Shown here: positions 35,005-43,095 of the stretch, in pieces
Position numbering within the stretch: the stretch's first letter is position 1
Layout of the letters: every line of letters starts with the position of its first letter
NCBI RefSeq assembly: GCF_030816725.1
Contig: NZ_JAUSYG010000001.1
Span: 992,001 to 1,056,000 of the forward strand
Direction: 5' to 3'
DNA from: Pseudarthrobacter defluvii
GTDB lineage: Bacteria > Actinomycetota > Actinomycetes > Actinomycetales > Micrococcaceae
DNA length: 64,000 nt
Notes under the pieces: generated by a model
Told to the model about the DNA's origin: nothing
What the model saw: only the letters and a program-made list of their open reading frames with translations
The model's database searches: none
Position numbers and translations under genes: made by a program

Positions 35005-35053
35005 CACGACTCATAATCGTGAGGTCGGGAGATCGAGCCTCCCCACCGCTACA
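35005..35053 (+). repeat. attR: right 49-bp direct repeat
   Basis: Identical to 2393-2441. It is a partial tRNA-Met (3' half only) with no 5' half, so not a functional tRNA. A terminator hairpin follows immediately (35060-35093). Confidence 0.93.
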
Positions 35054-35059
35054 AAGTAA

Positions 35060-35093
35060 AACCCCCGGAATCCGCGAGATTCCGGGGGTTTTT
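35060..35093 (+). terminator. Terminator after attR
   Basis: A 13-bp perfect stem (35060-35072 with 35078-35090) plus a T-tract. Near-copy of 2449-2485. Confidence 0.82.
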
Positions 35094-35409
35094 CGTTGCT
35101 CTAACGAAAATGCTTGGCAGGTAGGGATTCTCCTGCATTCCCTCGGAATCGTAGCCATTCTCTGGGTGGTGGCTACAAAATGGCTACTCACTCCCACCCT
35201 TCGCTCATTAGCTGCCCCCTCACCCCTTCTGGGGCCGCTGGAGGCCCTCCACGAGTGACAGGGCGGGCAGTGCTGCCTGTTGCGGCTGCGGGCGGTCAGG
35301 AGCCCCCTCAGCCTGCCCAAGAGTAATTCGGGAGAGCTTAGGGATTGGTGGGGGATGACTGGTCAGCCTGCTTACTATTTACTAGGGTGGATCGGGAACT
35401 GCAGCAAAA

Positions 35410-35880
35410 GTGGAAGGCGTCGCGATTTCACGACAAGCACGAGGCAGAACTGCCACCGCCATCCGAATGGTGGTGCAGATAGTTCTGACCCTTTCACTGC
35501 TGGTTGCCTTCACAACTTCGGCGTCCGCAGGCTTGTGCCTGAACATGAAGCACCCATCGCCTGTCAAAACAACCGGCACTTCGGCGGTCACCCTGGAACA
35601 AGCCGACCATGCCGCGGATAGCGGTTCTCCAGGCATGGTTGGCCAGCACACGCCTTCGCCCTGGCGAACCTGTTGTCAGCATCAAGGCAGCACCCCGGTT
35701 GGGATCACTGAGGCACAAAGGGCGTTCCCCACCGAGAAAAGCACTGCCGTCCCCGCTGCACGGGGAGAGCTTAGTTCTGTCACCGGCTCCCATCTTCCTG
35801 CCGGGATATCTAACGCAGCGCTGGAAAAACGCGACCATCTCGCTCCATCGCTGACTGCCCTCTCGATCAGCCGAACGTAA
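35410..35880 (+). CDS. Secreted Cys/His-containing protein of a copper cluster
   Basis: 156 residues from GTG 35410, or 137 from ATG 35467; neither has a strong ribosome site. A Sec signal (MVVQIVLTLSLLVAF, cut near SASAG) precedes a low-complexity mature part containing CLNMKHPSP, a lone His-rich stretch and CCQHQ. Single Cys, Met and His residues with no fold are common in small copper-associated exported proteins. It stands 130 bases upstream of the Csp gene on the same strand, so a metal-related role is inferred from context. No family recognised. Confidence 0.55.
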   Translation: MEGVAISRQARGRTATAIRMVVQIVLTLSLLVAFTTSASAGLCLNMKHPSPVKTTGTSAVTLEQADHAADSGSPGMVGQHTPSPWRTCCQHQGSTPVGITEAQRAFPTEKSTAVPAARGELSSVTGSHLPAGISNAALEKRDHLAPSLTALSISRT

Positions 35881-36010
35881 GCCTCCGCTGCCCGGGGGCT
35901 GTCATCGGTCCCTTGTCGTGGCCTTGAAGCCGTCATCGTCCCCGGGATCCCAGACGGTTAAGCCACGTGTGGCTGACGCACATCAATTGCACCCGAATGA
36001 GGAGAAACCA

Positions 36011-36421
36011 ATGACACACCACGTAGCCCGAATGCTTGAGACTTACCCGAAGGACCTCGGCGGCGTTGACCAGGAGAAGCTGGCAGCCTGCATCGAGGCC
36101 TGTTTTGAGTGCGCGCAGACCTGTACGGCCTGCGCGGACGCCTGCCTGAGTGAGGACATGGTCGCGGAACTGACCAAGTGCATCCGCACCAACCGGGATT
36201 GCGCCGATATTTGCGCGACTACCGGCAATGTCCTTTCCCGCCACACCGGCTACGACGCCAACATCACCCGTGCCGTACTGGAGGCGTGCCGGACTGTGTG
36301 CAAGGCCTGTGCGGATGAATGCGAACAGCACGCGGGCATGCACGAGCACTGCCGGATCTGCGCAGAAGCCTGCCGCAGATGCGAACAGGCCTGCGCGGAT
36401 CTGCTGTCCTCATTCGGCTAG
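36011..36421 (+). CDS. csp: Four-helix bundle copper-storage protein (Csp family)
   Basis: 136 residues from ATG 36011 (GAGGAGAAACCA before it; the longer frame lacks this). Cysteine-rich helices repeat CxxxCxxC-type spacing: CIEACFECAQTC, then CLSEDM, CRTVCKACADEC and CRICAEACRRCEQAC, ending ADLLSSFG. This is the Csp/DUF326 pattern that lines a helix bundle with Cys to hold many Cu(I) ions. There is no signal peptide, so it resembles cytosolic Csp3. It probably buffers copper in the cytoplasm. It is followed by the DUF305 gene. Confidence 0.9.
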   Translation: MTHHVARMLETYPKDLGGVDQEKLAACIEACFECAQTCTACADACLSEDMVAELTKCIRTNRDCADICATTGNVLSRHTGYDANITRAVLEACRTVCKACADECEQHAGMHEHCRICAEACRRCEQACADLLSSFG

Positions 36422-36454
36422 AGCCCTTCTGCGAAAGAGTTCAAGGAGCACCTC

Positions 36455-37030
36455 ATGAATGCAGAAAGCGACGCCGGTAGCCACAATGAACGAGGGCACG
36501 ATCAGAAGCACTCTGAACAGGGCCAGCAGGAAATGCCATCCGGAGGGAACCACGCCCCGAACGGACAGGCGCACTCCCATCAGGGCGGTTCGGCCAAGAT
36601 GTATGTGAAGTTCGGTGTCATCCTCGGGCTGATGTGGGTGTTGTCGATGTCGATGGTCCGATCAATCGATCACTTCTACTTCAACCTCAGCAACTTTTGG
36701 ATGGCGTTGCTCATGGTCGCAGCGATGGCAATCGTCATGATCGTTGGCATGTGGGCGATGTTTAAGAACACGAAAGCAAACATCGCCATGCTGGTCGGGT
36801 TTGCTGTGCTCTTCGCCGGGGTATTCGCGCTGGGGCGGACGGAAACCTTCGTCGGCAACGAGCAGTTCCTGAAGTCGATGATCCCTCACCACTCCCGCGC
36901 CATCCTGGTCTGTCAGGAATCGGACATCACTGACCCGGAAATTGTGGAACTGTGCGACCAGATTGTTAGCTCGCAGCAGGAAGAGATCACTCAGATGCAG
37001 AAGATCCTGGAGCGCTACGAGGCAGATTGA
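36455..37030 (+). CDS. DUF305 membrane protein, likely metal-related
   Basis: 191 residues from ATG 36455 with AGGAGCACC before it, 33 bases after csp. The first ~48 residues are a His-rich hydrophilic stretch (several H-x-H pairs). Three TM segments follow (about 52-70, 80-102 and 110-127). The DUF305 domain then shows FLKSMIPHHSRAILVCQ (~138-154) and an EEITQMQKIL helix. DUF305 proteins often accompany copper genes and use the MIPHH motif in metal binding or transfer. With Csp it makes a small copper operon. Confidence 0.85.
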   Translation: MNAESDAGSHNERGHDQKHSEQGQQEMPSGGNHAPNGQAHSHQGGSAKMYVKFGVILGLMWVLSMSMVRSIDHFYFNLSNFWMALLMVAAMAIVMIVGMWAMFKNTKANIAMLVGFAVLFAGVFALGRTETFVGNEQFLKSMIPHHSRAILVCQESDITDPEIVELCDQIVSSQQEEITQMQKILERYEAD

Positions 37031-37036
37031 GTTGTA

Positions 37037-37086
37037 GGTGACGGGGCGGGAGCGTTGTATTCATCGAACCGCCCGGCCCCGTCACC
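37037..37086 (+). terminator. Hairpin after the DUF305 gene
   Basis: An 11-bp perfect outer stem (37037-37047 with 37076-37086) has further GGG/CCC pairs inside. No T-tract follows, so it is more an mRNA-end or Rho-type structure than a classic terminator. Confidence 0.5.
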
Positions 37087-37824
37087 GTGTACCGATAAGA
37101 CCAACGATCGTTGGACCGGGCTCTTCATCGGTTAGAGATCTGACACTCCTGCTCCTGCGTCATCCAGACAGGGTGAGCGGTCACCGACAGGGACGACCGA
37201 TCGCAGGCAAGCGCAGGGATTGCCCCTCGACGGCAGGCAGAAACAACCACCTGCCGCAAGCCTTATCCGTTGGTGCTGCTCTGGTCTCATAACCCTTTCT
37301 ATTTCAAGACACTGGGTTGTTACTGAAAAAGGCGGCTTGCGGGAGGATGGGACACGCTGCGGATCGTGTGTTGCACGTCAATCAGCCGGCGAGTGGCCGT
37401 CACTGGGCAATACCCGGTGCGGGCATGCCCACACCGGGGACGCGCCGACCTTTCTGATTTCCACCGCAGGGGGCAGCGGAAATCAGAACAGGTTTCGCCC
37501 GCAACTCGACTGCACGGGCCGTCCTAGTGTTGCTTCTGCGACTCAAGACGCGGTCAAGGTTTCCGCAGGATAAGGAAAAGTCTCACTTTAAGCGGGCTCC
37601 CCTTAAGGGGGCTCCCGCCCTTGTCAAAGGCTGTAGGTCCTCTGGGTCGGGGGGGCAGCCAGACAAGATGTCGCGCCGGGGGTGGTCCTACTGGCGGGCA
37701 CGTGCGATTCTGGAGCCTCAGCCGACAGCCAGGCGGGATAACCATGCGGCGGCGGTCGCAGCCGTGATCGAGAATGCAGCACGTGAAGATGCAGCGCTGA
37801 CGATTTGGGCCTCGTTTGCTTGGC
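37087..37824. other. Non-coding stretch before the TetR gene
   Basis: About 740 bases with no gene I can support. Frames at 37220-37880 lack ribosome sites and look random. A short palindromic run around 37596-37626 is present. Possibly the scar of a lost gene. Confidence 0.45.
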
Positions 37825-38547
37825 TCACCGTTCGACGGTGTCGGGTTGGCCCCGTCCTTCGACGGCCAGTTGGGTGGTGAGTCCGGTGAGCAGGATGTTC
37901 AGTCCGTGGTCCAGCTCTGCCGCCCCGTCATAGTCGGCAAGGACCGGGCCCAGGGCCCGGAGGTGGGGAAACTCCTTTGCCGGCAAGCGGCGCAGTTCGA
38001 GGCGGAGGGTGGCCTCGTTCTCTTCCGCATCCACAACGAGTTCCTGGAGTTCGTTGAGGATGTGCCCGAAGAGGAATCCGTAGTAGGCGCGGTAGACGTG
38101 GAGTGCATCTGCCGGTGCGAAGCCGGCTTTTATCAGCAGCGCCAGTATCTGTTCGAGGGGCCGCAAGACCCCGAGCGGGCGCAGACCAAGGGGGGTCGAC
38201 AGCGGTCGGGTGACCAGCAGCGGCACGACGTTGGGGTGGCGGAGGGCAAGGAGCCGAAGGTCGTGGGCGATCCGGCGCAGCCCGGCATGCCAGTCCGGGG
38301 CATCGGTAAGAACGGCCACTTCGCTGATCACCAGTTCGGTGATGCCGTCCAGCAGGTCGTCCCGGCTGGTGGCATGGCGGTAAAGACTCATGGGGTCGTA
38401 TCCCAGCTCCTGCCCCAGCCGGCGCATGCTCAATGCGTTCAGACCTTCTGAGTCCACCAGTTCTAGGGCGGTGGCGAGCACGAGGTCCCTGCTGAGGCGC
38501 GTTTTTCCGGATTCGGGCCCACTGCGGGGGTTCTTGCGGGAAGGCAT
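37825..38547 (-). CDS. TetR/AcrR-family transcriptional regulator
   Basis: 240 residues. N-terminal helix-turn-helix at about 18-65 (DLVLATALELVDSEGLNALS, then MRRLGQELGYDPMSLYRHA). The long C-terminal ligand domain is of the TetR_C type (GLRRIAHDLRLLALRHPNVV, then AYYGFLFGHILNELQ). The start is ATG 38547. A palindromic operator-like site lies 75 bases upstream (38622-38639), in the gap to the divergent small gene at 38817. It probably represses itself and that neighbour in response to an unknown small molecule. Confidence 0.9.
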   Translation of the reverse strand: MPSRKNPRSGPESGKTRLSRDLVLATALELVDSEGLNALSMRRLGQELGYDPMSLYRHATSRDDLLDGITELVISEVAVLTDAPDWHAGLRRIAHDLRLLALRHPNVVPLLVTRPLSTPLGLRPLGVLRPLEQILALLIKAGFAPADALHVYRAYYGFLFGHILNELQELVVDAEENEATLRLELRRLPAKEFPHLRALGPVLADYDGAAELDHGLNILLTGLTTQLAVEGRGQPDTVER

Positions 38548-38611
38548 AACGATCCGTCCTGCCGGTTACATCGGGGCCGGCGCGTTCACGGCTAGGCACT
38601 TGCTTTCCTAC

Positions 38612-38640
38612 TTGACTACACCTACAGTCTACACTGTAGA
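38612..38640. promoter_or_regulatory. TetR operator/promoter candidate
   Basis: CTACAGT (38622-38628) and ACTGTAG (38633-38639) form a perfect 7-bp inverted repeat with a 4-base spacer. TTGACT (38612-38617) and TGTAGA (38635-38640) at 17 bases look like a plus-strand promoter across it. Confidence 0.5.
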
Positions 38641-38816
38641 GAGCTTGCCGGTATGGTTTCAGTCAGGGGACCAGATTTTTGTCCGGTCACCTTTCTCGCC
38701 GGCCCGAAGACTTGAGTCAGGGTCCGGCACTTCCGCCCAGTGTCTTGTGCAGGGCATTGGGTTTTATGCCGCTGTAGCCCACGGCGGAGAACAGCACCGT
38801 AGTGAACGGAGCCATC

Positions 38817-39068
38817 GTGGCACATTCACAGTTTGACCAGTTCCTTCAGGAAGCCACCTACGTTGATCCGGAGTCCGAGACGACGCTGGACGCGGACACC
38901 CTTTACGGTCTGTATACCAGCTGGTGCCTTTTGTCCCGGCAGAAACCCCACCCCGAGCAGGCCTTCTGGGCAGCGATCGACCAGCGCCTAAGCCCGGGCC
39001 AGCGCCTTCGGATGAAGGGCCCGGCCGCAGCGGACTACATCCTCACCAGCTACCAGGCCGTGGTGTAA
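38817..39068 (+). CDS. Small hypothetical protein downstream of TetR operator
   Basis: 83 residues from GTG 38817, six bases after CGGAG; an upstream GTG at 38802 is a weaker start. The sequence has a short helical domain with LYGLYTSWCLLSRQ and a C-terminal MKGPAAADYILTSY helix. I recall similar short proteins in Arthrobacter genomes without known function. Divergent from the TetR gene; codon use is strongly GC-rich in third position, which supports coding. Confidence 0.65.
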   Translation: MAHSQFDQFLQEATYVDPESETTLDADTLYGLYTSWCLLSRQKPHPEQAFWAAIDQRLSPGQRLRMKGPAAADYILTSYQAVV

Positions 39069-39077
39069 TCACCGGTC

Positions 39078-39506
39078 ATGACCACAACGTCCAACAGTTA
39101 CACGCGCGGGGACGGGAAGCAGCCACACGGTAAACGGCCCCGGTGCGAGGTATGTGATACCGACATCCACCTGAATGGTGAATCCCCGGCCGTTCCCGGC
39201 CCGCAGCCGGCCAGCCCCGCCGCTTTCGGCTGCTCCGGCTGCGGGGTGTCCCGCCTGTTCGAGACCACCAGCGAAGACCTCGCTGCCTTCCCGGCCCCGC
39301 CAGTACCATTACAGGAGCTGGGTCGCCGCGACGGTCCCTACTTCCACCGCGGAGAACCCTTGAGACCTCCCGCGTACCCATGTCGAAACGATGGCGGGGA
39401 CCTTCCCCGGCCAGGACCAGCTGGCGCCGGGGATTCCCTGGCCGCCTACCTTGCGACCAGGGTTCTGCGTTGCCGCTGTGAATTCCAAATGGAAGTAACC
39501 CCCTGA
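39078..39506 (+). CDS. Possible small zinc-ribbon protein
   Basis: 142 codons from ATG 39078, nine bases after the previous stop. The first 60 residues have two CxxC pairs (CEVCDTD and CSGCG) spaced like a zinc ribbon. The later part is Pro/Gly/Arg-rich and may be out of frame. No good ribosome site. Probably a small metal-binding protein, or a decayed one. Confidence 0.4.
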   Translation: MTTTSNSYTRGDGKQPHGKRPRCEVCDTDIHLNGESPAVPGPQPASPAAFGCSGCGVSRLFETTSEDLAAFPAPPVPLQELGRRDGPYFHRGEPLRPPAYPCRNDGGDLPRPGPAGAGDSLAAYLATRVLRCRCEFQMEVTP

Positions 39507-39536
39507 GCGCCACCACAAACCCAGCAATCACAGGTA

Positions 39537-39686
39537 TGACAACCAAGATAAACAGCAACCACGCAACCGCCGCTGACACGTCCCCGATCAGCATCGAAGA
39601 CCTCGATCTCACACCCGAAGGCCTCGCCGACACCCCGGCACACCAGGAGGACACCGAGAGCATCGTCCACATCGCCGAGAGCTAGA
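39537..39686 (+). CDS. Possible acidic micro-protein
   Basis: A 49-codon frame from ATG 39537 with GC-rich third positions. It is acidic (SIEDLDLTPEGLA in the middle) with no Cys. The acidic leader-like composition recalls RiPP precursor leaders only vaguely, and no modifying enzyme is nearby. May be a chance frame. Confidence 0.25.
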
Positions 39687-39689
39687 GCC

Positions 39690-40314
39690 CAGGCCGCCTC
39701 CTTCGCGTTCTGGTCCTTCCGCCGCCGCAAACCCTGGCCTCCCGTGCGGGACTTATGAGCGCGGACCGAGGCGGGTAGCGGCCGCGGAGGGGGTCGTTCT
39801 GCTTCGTCAGGTCAATGTCATCACCAGGAGTAGAAGCTTGACGGGCATATCTTTCCGCTGGGGCACTGCGCCCGGACGGGTAAAACTATCGGTAAGGAGC
39901 CGGCCCGGCCCCGCGTGCGTGCCGGGCGGAGACGTCATTCAGCGGCCCGGCACGCACACCCCCATCTTCGCAGTTACGAAGGTTGGTGGGTCGAACGAAC
40001 GCAGCATATGGAATCCTCCAGCCGGCGTCGTATCGGTGACCTGGGTCCCGACGGTCTGAACTCGGCAAAACGATGTGGTCGGGAATCCTGCGCTGGAATC
40101 CGGCATGCGTCAGGTTTTACTAAGCGTTGGGGTGTCGGGAACCTGCATATAGGGCTAGCCTCGTAAGTGAGGCTGCATTTTCGTTCGTGTTTTCAACAGA
40201 TACCCATATATAGGGGATTGGGTATCTGTTCTCCTTTTCAGGGTGGGGCCAGATTGGCAGCAGGAAACCAGCAAACGCCATCAGGGTTTCAGGGGCGGAT
40301 GAACGGAAACGAAT
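39690..40314. other. Non-coding region before the response regulator
   Basis: About 620 bases without a supported gene. It holds a small hairpin near 40157-40174 and a 12-bp perfect inverted repeat (40195-40206 with 40219-40230), about 85 bases upstream of the response-regulator start, in AT-rich DNA. Both are listed as probable regulatory structures. Confidence 0.5.
40195..40230 (+). promoter_or_regulatory. 12-bp inverted repeat upstream of response regulator
   Basis: AACAGATACCCA and TGGGTATCTGTT pair perfectly around a 12-base spacer, followed by CTCCTTTT. It may be an operator or a weak terminator on the plus strand. Confidence 0.5.
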
Positions 40315-41196
40315 ATGGCGGCTGATGCTAGCCCCGGGTGGGCGTCCTCCTCTCGGAGCGTGTACATCGTGAGTGGCGAAGAGCTCGTCAGGCAGGGTCT
40401 GCGGGGATTGCTGGAGGCTGACGGCTTCAGCGTTTCCGGGGAGTCCGCGTCTGTGCGCCAGGCGACCCGGCGGATCCCTGCGCTACGTCCGGACTTGGCC
40501 ATCATTGATGATGATCTTCCCGATGGTTCCGGTGACGGGCTGTGTCGGACAATCGCAGCTGCTGATGCCACCATTCGATGTGTGCTGATGACAGGTGAAA
40601 CCGACGAAGCGGTGCTGATTGGGGCTATCTTGGCCGGTGCCTGGGGGTGCTTGTCCCAACAGGATGACAACCAGGAGCTGCTCAGGCTGATCCGGCGCGC
40701 AATGCGTGGGTACACCGCTTACAGCCGTCGTTTCCAGACCGGCATCCTGGCTCCCATCCAGGCCGACGGGAAGAACGGGCCCAACGGACGGTTCGGGATG
40801 CTCTCAAAGCAGGAAATGAAGGTAGCGGTCAGGGTTGCCCGAGGGTTGACCAACAGCCAGATCGGACAGGAAATGTTTCTGGCCGAAAAGACCGTGAAGA
40901 ACATGGTCTCATCCGTGCTGATGAAATTTGAGATGGCACACAGGACCGAGGTCGCGATCTTCGTCGCCGGAGAACTTGAAGACACAGGAGACCTCGCGCA
41001 GGAGTACCGGCGCAGTCGTGACCCGGAGTTGATCGCGGAGGTCACCGCTGCACTGGTTATCTGCACCAGCGAGGCCGGCAGCGCGCCGCCGGCCGACAGC
41101 ATGCTGCTACTGGACGCCATGCGGCTTTCTGATGCACTTGCCGCTGCCGGTACCCGGCCGCACGCCGGGGAATACCAGTCAGGGAAATCCTCGTAA
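40315..41196 (+). CDS. NarL/FixJ-family response regulator, orphan
   Basis: 293 residues. Receiver domain (~15-130) with phosphoacceptor D65 in LAIIDDDLPDGSG, the Thr at VLMTGE and the conserved Ala/Gly strand GAILAGAWGC; the Lys usually near residue 113 is not obvious. A LuxR-type helix-turn-helix follows (~165-225: LSKQEMKVAVRVARGLTNSQ, then LAEKTVKNMVSSVLMKF). The last ~65 residues are an extra tail. No histidine kinase is adjacent, so the signal is unknown. The start is ATG 40315, weak ribosome site. Confidence 0.88.
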   Translation: MAADASPGWASSSRSVYIVSGEELVRQGLRGLLEADGFSVSGESASVRQATRRIPALRPDLAIIDDDLPDGSGDGLCRTIAAADATIRCVLMTGETDEAVLIGAILAGAWGCLSQQDDNQELLRLIRRAMRGYTAYSRRFQTGILAPIQADGKNGPNGRFGMLSKQEMKVAVRVARGLTNSQIGQEMFLAEKTVKNMVSSVLMKFEMAHRTEVAIFVAGELEDTGDLAQEYRRSRDPELIAEVTAALVICTSEAGSAPPADSMLLLDAMRLSDALAAAGTRPHAGEYQSGKSS

Positions 41197-41620
41197 ACTG
41201 ACCGCCTAAAAAACCGCGCGTCAGAACCGGGTAAGCCCCGCAGCGCGGACAGCGAATCGAAAAGGACCATCTGTCCGTGCCCATCGATTCTGACCGCCTC
41301 CGCTGCAGCTTGCTGCATCGGAGCGCGGTAACAGCATGAGGAACGAGCACGCATCCAGGGTTGTTCAGAAATCACACGCGTTCAGATTTCCCCTTGCGGG
41401 TGTGTGCCAAATAGCGCTGCGAAAAAGCAGCCATTTATCGCTGAAGTCACACCCGGGTTTGTCTGTTGCCTCCCCTATGTACGCTGAAGGACCGGCTTAC
41501 GGGCGCCGGTGCAAAATAACGTGATCACAGAATGACGCCACAAAGAGATCAGTCCGCAGTTGAGGAACGCTGCCGTCCAACGGGACGCGTTGTAGGCAGG
41601 CGTTCGGTGTGGGCCGCTTC
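41197..41620. other. Intergenic, no gene supported
   Basis: About 420 bases between convergent genes. I see no coding frame with a ribosome site and no strong terminator. Confidence 0.5.
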
Positions 41621-41899
41621 TTACTCCCGTCTGAGGAGTACGTCGAGGATCTCACCGACCGCGACCTCGTCCAGACCTTCCCGTCGGATCGGCTGGTTCG
41701 GATGCAGCTCATAGAAGTTGCGGCTCCCGACCCGACGGCGGGTCAAGTAACCGCCCTCGACCAGATCCGAAACGATACGGTGCGCCGCCCGCTCTTGGAC
41801 CCCCACGCTTTCGGCGATCTCACGTATGCGAATCCCGGGGTGGCGCGCGACGCAGTAGAGCGCGTGCAGGTGATTAGTCAGGAAACTCCATTCAGCCAT
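41621..41899 (-). CDS. Winged-helix (MarR-like) transcriptional regulator
   Basis: 92 residues from ATG 41899; a longer frame to 42052 is not preferred. Winged helix: FLTNHLHALYCVARHPGIRI, REIAESVGVQERAAHRIVSD and the wing GGYLTRRRVGSRN. TATAAT lies just seven bases before the ATG, so the transcript may be leaderless. It is divergent from the DUF4389 gene and could control that cluster. Confidence 0.75.
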   Translation of the reverse strand: MAEWSFLTNHLHALYCVARHPGIRIREIAESVGVQERAAHRIVSDLVEGGYLTRRRVGSRNFYELHPNQPIRREGLDEVAVGEILDVLLRRE

Positions 41900-42096
41900 G
41901 CCTCCAATTATACTGTCAATAAAGACATGTATCCATTGACCTGTCCGGCATAACGGCCTACCGTAGCAGGTATCGGCGCAGAATCTCCTACCGCCGACAG
42001 ACTCGCGGACCTGGCCGAACTGGAGAGACCCCGCCCGCCGCTGTAACGCCAACGCCCCGAATGGGCAAGCGTTTACAGCTCAAGGAAGGGCTTCTC

Positions 42097-42819
42097 ATGG
42101 GACAACAAACTTCATACCCGCTCGCTCTCGACGGCGGGCAATCCCCAAAGCTGAGCCGTTGGCTGTGGCTCGTCAAATGGCTGCTGATCATCCCGCACAT
42201 CATTGTTCTGTTCTTCCTGTGGATCGCTTTCCTGGTGCTCTCGGTGGTGGCGTTCTTCGCAATCCTGATCACCGGAAGGTATCCGCGTGCAATTTTTGAC
42301 TTCAACGTCGGCGTGCTGCGCTGGACGTGGCGGGTCAGCTTCTATTCCTACAGCGCCCTGGGCACCGACGTCTATCCGCCGTTCACGCTGGCCGACGATC
42401 CGGGCTATCCGGCACGGCTGTCCGTTGAATACCCGCAGTCGCTTTCCCGCGGACTCGTGCTGGTGAAATGGTGGCTGCTCGCGCTCCCGCATTACCTGAT
42501 CATTGGTGTGTTCACCGGAGCCGCCTTCGCCGGCTATAACCAGGTGCGCGATGGCAACGCCTGGGCCTACGGCAGCGGACTGATCGGCCTGCTGGTCTGC
42601 ATCGCCGGTCTCGTCCTGCTGTTTGCCGGCCGCTACCCCCGCGGGGTGTTCGACCTCCTCATGGGCATGAACCGCTGGGTGTTCCGCGTGACCGCCTACG
42701 CAGCGCTGATGACCGACCAATACCCGCCGCTGCGCCTCGACCTGGGCAGCAGTGAACCACCACCATCCGCTATCGCCTCTGACGACGCCCCAATGATGCC
42801 CGCACCGGTCATCCCATGA
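42097..42819 (+). CDS. DUF4389 membrane protein
   Basis: 240 residues from ATG 42097 with GGAAGGG upstream; the frame from 42061 lacks it. DUF4389 shows two repeats of TM segments separated by charged GRYPRAIFDF and GRYPRGVFDL turns (about 62-72 and 180-190), with LVKWLLIIPHIIVL and LVKWWLLALPHYLI as the first helices of each half. The tail carries YPPLRLDLGSSEPPP. Function unknown; often next to DUF4386 genes. It is the first gene in the cluster to 45450. Confidence 0.85.
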   Translation: MGQQTSYPLALDGGQSPKLSRWLWLVKWLLIIPHIIVLFFLWIAFLVLSVVAFFAILITGRYPRAIFDFNVGVLRWTWRVSFYSYSALGTDVYPPFTLADDPGYPARLSVEYPQSLSRGLVLVKWWLLALPHYLIIGVFTGAAFAGYNQVRDGNAWAYGSGLIGLLVCIAGLVLLFAGRYPRGVFDLLMGMNRWVFRVTAYAALMTDQYPPLRLDLGSSEPPPSAIASDDAPMMPAPVIP

Positions 42820-43074
42820 CGCCGGTACCCAACGCCCGGAGTACGTCGCGCGCCATGGCTTTCATTCGTGCTCATGCTCGCCACCGTTTGCTACGTCATC
42901 GACGCCCTGACACGGTTCCTCGCCCCCTCATTAGCGGACACATCAGCTGCCATCTTCATCCTGCCGGACATCATTTGCGACGTCTCGCTGTTGGCCTATC
43001 TACTCATCCGCGGCGTGAAGACGCCCCGCACCACAGCTGCCGGGCTCTCATCCGAACCTGAACCAGCTCACTAA
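42820..43074 (+). pseudogene. C-terminal fragment of a DUF4386-type gene
   Basis: The frame directly after the DUF4389 stop encodes PWLSFVLMLATVCYVIDALT to LLAYLLIRGVKTP, matching the last TM helix and tail of DUF4386 proteins (compare the KGF ends of the 43846 product). No start or ribosome site of its own. A gene truncated by deletion. Confidence 0.65.
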
Positions 43075-43095
43075 CAGCACCGTCCAGGAGTAGCC

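Larger units (their letters stand above)
2393..35053. mobile_element. 32.7-kb integrative element in tRNA-Met
   Basis: The element is bounded by perfect 49-bp repeats and carries a tyrosine integrase and excisionase near attL and a HUH replication-initiator-like protein near attR. That content recalls actinomycete integrative elements (AICE type: int, xis, rep). However, I find no FtsK/TraB-like translocase and no capsid or tail genes, so a non-self-transmissible integrative or mobilisable element is the best description. Cargo includes restriction systems, HEPN and AbiTii-like proteins and many small membrane proteins. Its base composition is visibly more mixed and AT-richer than the flanking core DNA, consistent with transfer. 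Confidence 0.88.

Noticed and set aside
2393..35053. Prophage
   Set aside because: No terminase, portal, capsid, tail or lysis genes recognised; integrase, Rep and defence cargo fit a plasmid-like integrative element better.
35150..35200. TGGCTACAAA/TGGCTACTC repeats just past attR as arm sites of the older island
   Set aside because: The units are short and only two, and without a matching integrase or a counterpart near 45585 the link cannot be supported.
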